NCBI GenBank assembly: GCA_028287115.1
Contig: JAQBQF010000039.1
Location: 1 to 43,500 of the forward strand
Direction: 5' to 3'
Origin: Myxococcales bacterium
Lineage (GTDB): Bacteria; Myxococcota_A; Polyangia; Haliangiales; Haliangiaceae
Length of the DNA: 43,500 nt
The notes beneath the pieces were generated by a model. The model was not told where the DNA came from and searched no databases. It was given only the letters and a program-made list of their open reading frames with translations. Position numbers and translations under genes: made by a program. Of the stretch, positions 37,513 to 43,500 are shown one piece after another. How positions within the stretch are numbered: the stretch's first letter is position 1; the number at the start of each line of letters is the position of its first letter.

Positions 37513-38436
37513 ATGCGGCGCTTCGGTCTCGTCCTGCTGGTTGTCACGGGCTGCCACGTCGGTAGCGGCAACCCCGCCGTCATCGACGATCTGAAACAAG
37601 CGCAGTTCGCACTCGCAGGCTGCGCGTCGGGAGATCTCGCCACGAACCTCGCGATCGTCTCGGATCTTCGCGAGAGCTATCACGAGATGATCGTGTGCGG
37701 CGGGCTCGCGCTCGACTTCGACGACGCGATCCTGCACGTGATCGCAAATGCCGCGATCGGACGCGGCGGTCCGTCGGCGCTCGTCTACCAAGGCAACGGC
37801 ACCTACGCGACTTCGAACGGCATGATGATGCTCCGGACCAGCCTCACCGGCGGTAGCGGCATCGGCTTCGATGTCCTCGATCCACAGAGCTATCTCGCGG
37901 GCATCTCCGTCAACGCAAACGGGCTTGTCGATGTCGCGGCGCGTGGCGGCAGCCCGTGGAGTCTCGTGACCCACGCAGCCGGCTCGCTACAGATCCAGTT
38001 CCAAGGGCAAGGACCGGGCTTCGCGCTCCTCGGACTATCGGCCGATCAGGCACGCGGTGGCCGGCTCGATCTCGATCTCGCGAAGATCGCGGATGCGCTC
38101 GCCTCGCATATCAGCATCGCGAACCGGATCAATGTCGATAACGAGCAGGGCGGGACGACGGTGCACTACATCCTCGAGGGCGGTGCGCGGCCGCTGAACG
38201 AGATCCGGAGCAACAAGACCGTGCCGATGACGCTCGCTTCGATCCAGGCGACGCGCGCTGCGACGAACCAGACGATCAAGATCACGGACTGGACGATGCA
38301 GTTTCGCGGCGACGGCGGCAAAGTGCTCGATGGCTCGATCGCGCTCGATGTCACCGGCGGTGCGTTCCCGTACTCCGTGCGCTTCACGTACCCGCATCGC
38401 ATGGATCCGGACATCCAGCTCTCGTGCCTGCACTGA
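37513..38436 (+). CDS. Putative lipoprotein of unknown function
   Basis: The 307-residue product starts MRRFGLVLLVVTGCHVGSG, a signal peptide with lipobox VVTGC. The mature protein contains an N-terminal helical segment with two Cys (ALAGCASGDLATNLA, then MIVCGGLALDF) and a long beta-rich part (GGSGIGFDVLDPQSYLAGI, GSLQIQFQGQGPGFALLGL, KITDWTMQFRGDGGKVL) ending in SCLH. No known family is recognised. The pattern would suit a lipid-anchored beta-structured surface protein. ATG 37513 is chosen for the short signal. It follows the RNase gene by 185 bp, where CGAATCGATTCG at 37453-37464 is a palindrome of no clear meaning. Confidence 0.65.
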   Translation: MRRFGLVLLVVTGCHVGSGNPAVIDDLKQAQFALAGCASGDLATNLAIVSDLRESYHEMIVCGGLALDFDDAILHVIANAAIGRGGPSALVYQGNGTYATSNGMMMLRTSLTGGSGIGFDVLDPQSYLAGISVNANGLVDVAARGGSPWSLVTHAAGSLQIQFQGQGPGFALLGLSADQARGGRLDLDLAKIADALASHISIANRINVDNEQGGTTVHYILEGGARPLNEIRSNKTVPMTLASIQATRAATNQTIKITDWTMQFRGDGGKVLDGSIALDVTGGAFPYSVRFTYPHRMDPDIQLSCLH

Positions 38437-38490
38437 GCTCTCGATGACGCGAGGGTCGTGATCTCTCGCGAGCCGGAGTATGTTCGAGCC

Positions 38491-38976
38491 GTGAAGCACC
38501 GGATCTCGATCGCGCGCGAGCAGTACAAGTTCTCGTGCGCGCACATGACGGTGTTTGCGGACGGCACGAAGGAACGGCTCCACGGCCACAACTACACGAT
38601 CGCCGTCGAGATCGGAGTCGACCGGGTCGATCTCCAAGCAATGATCCCGTTCGCCCCGCTCAAGAAGCACCTCGCCGAGCTCTGCGCGGCCTGGAAAGAG
38701 CACGTGCTGCTCGCGACGAAGAATCCATTCTTCGAGCTCGTGCGCGACGAAGATGAGATCGAGTTTCGGCTGTGCGGCGAACGCTACGTGATGCCGCGCC
38801 AGGACGCTTTGCTGCTGCCGATCGACAACATCTCGGTCGAAGCCCTCGCGTTGCACGTCGCCGAGCTCCTCGAGCAGCGGATCGGCCAGCTCGATGCGGC
38901 GCACGCCGAAACGCTCGCGGTCACCGTCGCCGAGAGCCCCGGCCAGGGCTCTACGTGCGAGCTCGCCCTGCGCTGA
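38491..38976 (+). CDS. 6-pyruvoyl-tetrahydropterin synthase/QueD-family enzyme
   Basis: The 161-residue product has the PTPS/QueD signatures: MKHRISIAREQYKFSCAHM with the Cys and His of the active site, GTKERLHGHNYTIAVEI with zinc His, and the C-terminal AESPGQGSTCEL with the Glu. QueD makes 6-carboxytetrahydropterin for queuosine and other 7-deazapurines; relatives make pterins. Which substrate this one uses cannot be told from sequence here, because no queC or queE is nearby. GTG 38491 is chosen since it gives the family's MKHRIS start. GTG 38458 is less likely. It lies 54 bp after the lipoprotein gene. Confidence 0.88.
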   Translation: MKHRISIAREQYKFSCAHMTVFADGTKERLHGHNYTIAVEIGVDRVDLQAMIPFAPLKKHLAELCAAWKEHVLLATKNPFFELVRDEDEIEFRLCGERYVMPRQDALLLPIDNISVEALALHVAELLEQRIGQLDAAHAETLAVTVAESPGQGSTCELALR

Positions 38977-38990
38977 GCTCGGATACAAGA

Positions 38991-39020
38991 AAGCCCTCGA
39001 AGATCGCTCTTCGAGGGCTT
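38991..39020. terminator. Bidirectional terminator hairpin
   Basis: AAGCCCTCGAAGA and TCTTCGAGGGCTT form a perfect 13-base stem around TCGC. On the minus strand the stem is followed by a T-rich TTCTTG, so it best fits the end of the subtilisin gene. On the + strand it may also stop the PTPS transcript. Confidence 0.85.
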
Positions 39021-39037
39021 CGGGTCGTAGCGACGAG

Positions 39038-40897
39038 TTAACGGCGCAGCGCGAGGCGAGCGAGCCCGATGCAGGCTAGCGCGTTGACCGCGAGCCAGAT
39101 CGTGCCGACCACCGGGACGTAGTGCAGCGTCGTCATCGGGACGACCGCGAAGAACGCGAGGTGCGCCGCGACGCCGATCGCGAGACCGGCGAGCACGCCG
39201 CGTAGCTTCGGCACGCTGTAGCCGACCGCGAGCAGGCCGAGCGGGATCAGCGCGCTGAAGAACAGCGCGTTGCCGTGACCTTCCGCGCCGAGGAGGCCGA
39301 GGTCCCACGTAGGCAAGCCTTGCGTCAGCGCGTGGATCACCGGCACCGACGACAGGCTCGGTGCGAAGTACGGCAGGAAGAACAGACCGGAAGCGCCGAC
39401 CATCACGCCTGCGAGGTAGGACGGTCCGAGCTTCGTCCCGAGGCCGCGCTTGCGTGCGCTTGCCGCAACGGCGCCGGCCATCAGGAGGCCGAGACCGAGC
39501 TGCCAGCCGCCGCTCGACGAGCGCGCCTTGAGGATCGCGGCCGGCGCATCGATGATGCCCGCGCCGTAGCGATCGGTCGTGTACTTCTGATCGTGCGGCT
39601 TGCGAGCCGAGTCCTTGAGGATCTTCTCGACCATGTTCGGATCGGTCACGCCTTCACCGATCACGAGCGCCGCGACACCGGCGACGTGCGGCGACGCCAT
39701 CGACGTGCCCATGTAGCCGTAGTAATCGTTCTTGGTCGGATCGCCGATCGCGATCGTATTCTGGAGCACGCCGTCGGGCATGCCGTCGTTGTTCTGATCG
39801 ACGCGGGTGTTGCCGCCCGGCGCCGCGATGTCGATGTCCTTGCCGTAGTTCGAGTAGAACGTGGTCGCTTCGTCGAACTGCGTCGCCGACACGGCGACCG
39901 CGCCCGGATACGCCGCCGGATAGCCGACCTTGTTGCGGCTCTCGTTACCTGCGGCGCACACGACGGTGACGCCCTTGCCGTGCGCGTACTCGACGGCCTT
40001 CTTGAGGACGCGCGAGGGGAACGCGCCGCCGAGGCTCATGTTGATGACCTTCGCGCCGTGATCGGCGGCGAAGTGAATCGCGTCTGCGATCCCGGCGACC
40101 GAGCCCGAGCCCGATCCCGAGAGGACCTTGAGCGGCATGATCTTGACGTCGAGCGCGACGCCGGCGACGCCGATGCCGTTGTTCGTCGCCTGGGCGATCG
40201 TGCCGGTGACGTGCGAGCCGTGACCGTGGTCGTCGTTCGCGTGCGTCGAGTTGCCGACGAAGTCATACGGATCGACGAACGTGATGCCTTCGAGGTCCGG
40301 CAGCTTCGTGAACTGCTTGTAGTTCTCGTACGCGACACCGGTGTCGAGCACCGCGACGATCACGCCGTTACCGTTGGCGAGCTTCCACGCGGCGGGCATG
40401 CCGATCTGGTTCAGGTGCCACTGGAACTTGTACTTGGGGTCGTTCGGGAAACCTTCGTGCTTGGCCTCGACGGGCGGAGCGGCGATCTCTTGCTCCTCGG
40501 GAGACAGCTGCATCACCGAGTCGGGCTCGGCGATCTCGACCTCGGGGCGCTGCGAGAGAGCCGCGATGATCTCGGTCTCGCGACTCGGATCGACGTGCGC
40601 TCGGAACAGCTTCTGCTCCGCGGCGGTCGAATCGACGAGGACGAGCTTGATGCCGAGATCACGCTCGAGCTTGGCGATCTGCTCCGGACTCGCGTCGTCT
40701 TTGAGATCGACCAGGACATCGTCCGGATCGACTTGTGCCTGGGCCTGCGCACTCGAGGTGTCAGCGGCTTGCTCGGCCAGCGTGGCTCCCGGATCGGCTT
40801 CAGGGCGGAAATACCACCACAGAAGTACCATCGCGAGGATCACGAATACCCACAGCAGCTTCGAGACGCCCGGGCGTTTCGCTTGTTGCTCGTCCAT
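39038..40897 (-). CDS. Membrane-anchored subtilisin-like protease with C-terminal membrane domain
   Basis: The product has 619 residues. It has an N-terminal helix (14-29, LLWVFVILAMVLLWWY), then a region like an inhibitor I9 propeptide (about 58-128), then an S8 peptidase. Its catalytic set is VAVLDTGVAYE (Asp 185), DDHGHGSHVTGT (His 226), CAAGNES (oxyanion Asn 318) and GTSMASPHVAG (Ser 399). After about 480, four to six hydrophobic helices form a membrane domain (for example VVPMTTLHYVPVVGTIWLAV), which is unusual for this family. It should act on the outer face of the inner membrane on unknown substrates. A hairpin terminator follows the stop. Confidence 0.9.
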   Translation of the reverse strand: MDEQQAKRPGVSKLLWVFVILAMVLLWWYFRPEADPGATLAEQAADTSSAQAQAQVDPDDVLVDLKDDASPEQIAKLERDLGIKLVLVDSTAAEQKLFRAHVDPSRETEIIAALSQRPEVEIAEPDSVMQLSPEEQEIAAPPVEAKHEGFPNDPKYKFQWHLNQIGMPAAWKLANGNGVIVAVLDTGVAYENYKQFTKLPDLEGITFVDPYDFVGNSTHANDDHGHGSHVTGTIAQATNNGIGVAGVALDVKIMPLKVLSGSGSGSVAGIADAIHFAADHGAKVINMSLGGAFPSRVLKKAVEYAHGKGVTVVCAAGNESRNKVGYPAAYPGAVAVSATQFDEATTFYSNYGKDIDIAAPGGNTRVDQNNDGMPDGVLQNTIAIGDPTKNDYYGYMGTSMASPHVAGVAALVIGEGVTDPNMVEKILKDSARKPHDQKYTTDRYGAGIIDAPAAILKARSSSGGWQLGLGLLMAGAVAASARKRGLGTKLGPSYLAGVMVGASGLFFLPYFAPSLSSVPVIHALTQGLPTWDLGLLGAEGHGNALFFSALIPLGLLAVGYSVPKLRGVLAGLAIGVAAHLAFFAVVPMTTLHYVPVVGTIWLAVNALACIGLARLALRR

Positions 40898-40913
40898 GCA
40901 CCAAGTATAGGCC

Positions 40914-42224
40914 CTAAATCAGGATTCGCTCGTCCGCGGGTGTTTCGTCCTCGCCGATCGAGAGTTGATTATCGATCTCGCGGTCTTCGGCCAAGGCTTC
41001 GAGATAGCTCTTGATTTCGGGTACCCCCGAGACAATGCGAGACACGTACTCGCGTGCGAGGAACAGCACGGTCGCCGGGCGCTGCGCCACGACGGTCGCG
41101 GAGGTGCGAGCGTTCCGGACGATCGACATCTCGCCGAACACGTCGCCCGTTCGCAGCGTGCCGAGTGGCACCGCATTGCCGTCGCCGGCGCGGTGCGAGA
41201 CATCGAGCTCGCCCGACAGCACGACGAACAGCCCGCGGCCTTCTTCGCCTTCGTTGATCACGACCGTACCGGCGGCGACGTCGTGACTCGTGAAGCGCCG
41301 CAACAGATCGCGCTGCTGCATCCGATTGAACGGCTTGAACAGGGGGCTCGTCGCCATCAAGTTTCCGAGCAAGCGCTCGCGCGTGAACCCGTGAAGGGCT
41401 TCGGCGACGGGGCCGAGCTCGTCCGCGAGTGATGCCAACGACTGGCGACCGACCTCGAGCAGATCGACCTCGGTCATGCAGCCGACACTCGCCGATCGCG
41501 GTTGCGCGGAGAGCAGGGCCATCTCGCCGAACACCGCGTTCTCGCCGAGCGCCGCGAGCTCGGTCTGTCTGCCGAGGCCGTCGGTCGCGAACACGCGGAG
41601 TTGCCCGCTCGCGACAAAGAAGAACGAATTTCCCGGCTCGCCTTCGCGGATCACGAGTGCCGAGGCCGGCAAGCGGCGCAGGAGCAAGGTCCCGAGCACG
41701 CGACGAAACGCGGCCTCCGATAACGCCGAGAGGAGCGGAATCGGATGCAGCGAGTCCGGAAAGTCTTTGAACGACGCCGTCGCGTGCTCGGCGCGAGCGA
41801 GCGCGGTGGCGAGCGCATCCGGTGGCGCCGGTAGTCGCACGTCGGGAACGTCGATCTGGATCGTGTCGGGAGGAATCGCGACACGCGACGCGACCTTGCC
41901 GAGCATCTCGCTCTCGCTGCCGTACGTCACGACGAGCGACGCGAGCAAGTCGGAAGAATCGGCCCCGTGGGCCTCGAGCACGCGCGCGCAGACCAGCGCC
42001 GGAAGGGAGTGCCCCGCCTTGAGACAGAACCAACCGACCGCACGATAGACATTGGCCGCCCGCGGATCGCCGAGCGCGAGCGCACAGTCCGCGACGCGAA
42101 TCCGCGCATCGAAGTCGAGCGGAGCGAATGCGACGATCGCATCGTAGAGACGAAGTGCTGCGAGGTGCTGACCTTGCGCGAACAGTGTCGCTGCACTGCG
42201 CTTGACGTCCCCGAGACTCACCAT
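40914..42224 (-). CDS. Tandem cyclic-nucleotide-binding (Crp-like sensor) protein
   Basis: The 436-residue product starts with a TPR-like helical part (AATLFAQGQHLAALRLYDA, about 1-100). Two cNMP-binding domains follow. The first (about 170-290) has FFVASGQLRVFATDG, then the phosphate-binding cassette FGEMALLSAQPRSASV. The second (about 300-415) has VVLSGELDVSHRAG, then FGEMSIVRNARTSATV. No DNA-binding helix-turn-helix follows, so it is probably a regulator or scaffold that responds to cAMP or c-di-nucleotides rather than a transcription factor. The second cassette lacks the usual Arg of PRxA, so ligand binding there may be altered. It ends 17 bp before the subtilisin start. Confidence 0.85.
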   Translation of the reverse strand: MVSLGDVKRSAATLFAQGQHLAALRLYDAIVAFAPLDFDARIRVADCALALGDPRAANVYRAVGWFCLKAGHSLPALVCARVLEAHGADSSDLLASLVVTYGSESEMLGKVASRVAIPPDTIQIDVPDVRLPAPPDALATALARAEHATASFKDFPDSLHPIPLLSALSEAAFRRVLGTLLLRRLPASALVIREGEPGNSFFFVASGQLRVFATDGLGRQTELAALGENAVFGEMALLSAQPRSASVGCMTEVDLLEVGRQSLASLADELGPVAEALHGFTRERLLGNLMATSPLFKPFNRMQQRDLLRRFTSHDVAAGTVVINEGEEGRGLFVVLSGELDVSHRAGDGNAVPLGTLRTGDVFGEMSIVRNARTSATVVAQRPATVLFLAREYVSRIVSGVPEIKSYLEALAEDREIDNQLSIGEDETPADERILI

Positions 42225-42267
42225 GCGCCGAGCCTAATGTATAGTCGGCCTCACCGACGGGGGACTC

Positions 42268-43500
42268 GTGAAGAAATGCGCTAGCTGCACCAAGGATCTG
42301 CCCGAAGCCGCATTGCACTGCGTGTTCTGCGGCGCGAAGCAGGCTCCGGCGCCGGCGGTGCAACCGGGCGTCGCGAAGACCGCGTTCGGATATTCGGCGA
42401 ACGATGTGCTCGACGCGGTCAAGCAGCAGCAACAGCGACCGGGACCCTCGCAGCAGCCGATGGCCGCGCCGCGCGCGAACAATCCATCGCAGCCGAACTA
42501 TCCCGCGGCGCCGAGGCCGACCGGTGGCTCACAACCACCCGGCTACGGCGCACAAACTCCGCAACAAGCTGCCGCGAACGCCGCGACGATGTTCGTTCCC
42601 GGCGGAGGACAGCCACCGCAACCGAGCCCACCCGCACCGATGCAGCAGCCGCATCTGCAACCGACACAGGTTCCGCCACCACCGAGCGGCGGGATGGGTG
42701 GTGGCATGAGCGGCGGCGGCATGAGCGGCGGCGGCATGAGCGGCGGGATGATGAGCCCCTCCGGCCGGAGCGCCCGCCCGAGCGGCGGCCTCATCGGCAT
42801 GAACGGCCCGATCGACATGGGCGGCGCATCGCCGTATCTCGCGTCGCAGACCGCATCGCGCGCAGGCCATCCGAGCGAGCCGTGGGCGCACAGCCTCAAG
42901 GCGATGATGTTCATCTGGGGCGCACTCACGCTCATCGCCTTTGCGACGCCGCTCTCGACGGATCCGCTCGCGTTCAACTGGGATGCGATCCTCCACGGCG
43001 AAGGCAAGGCGAAGCTGCCGATGCTGATCATCGCGTCGGTCGGCCTCCTCAGTGTCGTGATCGCCGCGATCCCGATGCCCGCGATGCCGCGCGGCATCCT
43101 CGCGGCGCTGTTCGGACTGGTCGGCGTGTTCGTCCCTCTCGCGATCACGAAGTTCCCGGAGTGGCAGCAGCTCCTGCCGATCGTCGGAGTGCTCGTCCTC
43201 GTGCCGGGATTGCTCGTCCGCAACGAATATCGCGAGGCGCTGTTGCCGCGCGTGCTCGTCACGATCGGCGTCCTCAGTCTGCTGGTTCCCTACCTGATAC
43301 CGGTCCATGGCGACATCCCCTTGGTGTCGCTGTTCAAGGGACTCATCGAGGCACCGGGCAAGCTCAAGGTCGTCGCACTTCTCCAGCTCGTGTTCATCGT
43401 CGTCATCGTGCTGTCGCTCCTTGCGTGGATGCCAGCTCCCGCGACCGGCGGCGCGAAGGTCTTCGCGTGGCTGCTGATCCTGTTCCAGGTCGTCGCGCAT
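42268..43500 (+). CDS. Zinc-ribbon, proline-rich membrane protein, 3' end cut by the window edge
   Basis: The frame is open from GTG 42268 to the last base, so 411 residues are visible and the stop lies outside. The N-terminus MKKCASCTKDLPEAALHCVFCG is a CxxC...CxxC zinc ribbon (Cys 4, 7, 18, 21), broken here for length: CASC, then CVFC. A Pro/Gln/Ala-rich linker follows, then a GMSGGG-type repeat (15-bp units at about 42704-42750). After residue 210 there are about seven hydrophobic helices, for example LPMLIIASVGLLSVVI and VVALLQLVFIVVIVLSLL. GGGGG precedes the start. This is the + strand gene here; long open frames on the other strand are shadows. The function is unknown. Confidence 0.78.
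   Translation, partial: MKKCASCTKDLPEAALHCVFCGAKQAPAPAVQPGVAKTAFGYSANDVLDAVKQQQQRPGPSQQPMAAPRANNPSQPNYPAAPRPTGGSQPPGYGAQTPQQAAANAATMFVPGGGQPPQPSPPAPMQQPHLQPTQVPPPPSGGMGGGMSGGGMSGGGMSGGMMSPSGRSARPSGGLIGMNGPIDMGGASPYLASQTASRAGHPSEPWAHSLKAMMFIWGALTLIAFATPLSTDPLAFNWDAILHGEGKAKLPMLIIASVGLLSVVIAAIPMPAMPRGILAALFGLVGVFVPLAITKFPEWQQLLPIVGVLVLVPGLLVRNEYREALLPRVLVTIGVLSLLVPYLIPVHGDIPLVSLFKGLIEAPGKLKVVALLQLVFIVVIVLSLLAWMPAPATGGAKVFAWLLILFQVVAH

Noticed and set aside
39275..41014. Plus-strand frame of 579 codons over the subtilisin gene
   Set aside because: It is rich in Arg, Asp, Val and Leu without motifs, while the other strand encodes a full S8 protease.
42529..43500. Minus-strand frame reaching the window edge
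   Set aside because: The plus strand is open from 42268 to the edge with a zinc ribbon, linker and membrane helices, which is far more gene-like.

Overview
This is a GC-rich window of about 43.5 kb, densely coding and chromosomal in character. Many small lipoproteins with an N-terminal Cys lipobox, a Ser/Thr kinase fused to a beta-propeller, tandem cyclic-nucleotide-binding domains and secreted Cys-containing proteins point to a Myxococcota (former Deltaproteobacteria) member, perhaps Haliangiales/Kofleriaceae-like. That placement is inferred from gene content and style, not from a marker search. There are no rRNA or tRNA genes, no CRISPR array and no transposase or integrase gene.

Positions 1-16083 hold the second half of a division and cell wall (dcw) cluster: ftsW, murG, murC, murB, ddl, ftsQ, ftsA, ftsZ, all on +, ending in a strong intrinsic terminator. 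The order is canonical, but small secreted proteins and lipoproteins sit between the genes. Four of these are on the opposite strand, and two of the small lipoproteins appear related. Between the ddl region and ftsQ is a 494-bp non-coding patch made of repeats: two imperfect inverted-repeat structures, a 16-bp direct repeat and a 23-bp tandem repeat.

Positions 16084-24044 hold a secreted metallo-beta-lactamase-fold protein, a small membrane protein, two paralogous predicted outer-membrane proteins around a Cys-rich lipoprotein, and a minus-strand operon. The operon is xseA, then a degenerate receiver/GGDEF-like protein, then aroE, joined by GTGA overlaps. A two-helix membrane protein is divergent from it. 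Positions 24065-30312 hold the kinase-propeller protein, whose activation segment is expanded by an in-frame 39-bp tandem repeat. They also hold cysS, a TPR-like membrane protein and a glutaredoxin. The glutaredoxin lies downstream of a proline-rich protein of the MAKRSP type (30367-31980).

Positions 32106-43500 hold a DUF1232-like protein, murI with a structured leader, an HD-domain protein resembling a CCA-adding enzyme without its catalytic head, and an RNase E/G gene with a structured leader. After these come a lipoprotein, a PTPS/QueD-family enzyme, a membrane-anchored subtilisin with a C-terminal membrane domain, a two-domain cNMP-binding protein, and a zinc-ribbon membrane protein cut by the window edge.

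The window is mostly housekeeping: peptidoglycan precursor synthesis (murG, murC, murB, ddl, murI), divisome assembly (ftsW, ftsQ, ftsA, ftsZ), cysteinyl-tRNA, shikimate and RNA processing. I see no clear new defence or biosynthetic system. The most unusual signals are the kinase activation-loop repeat, the repeat patch before ftsQ, the interrupted dcw layout, and the structured leaders of murI and the RNase E/G gene.
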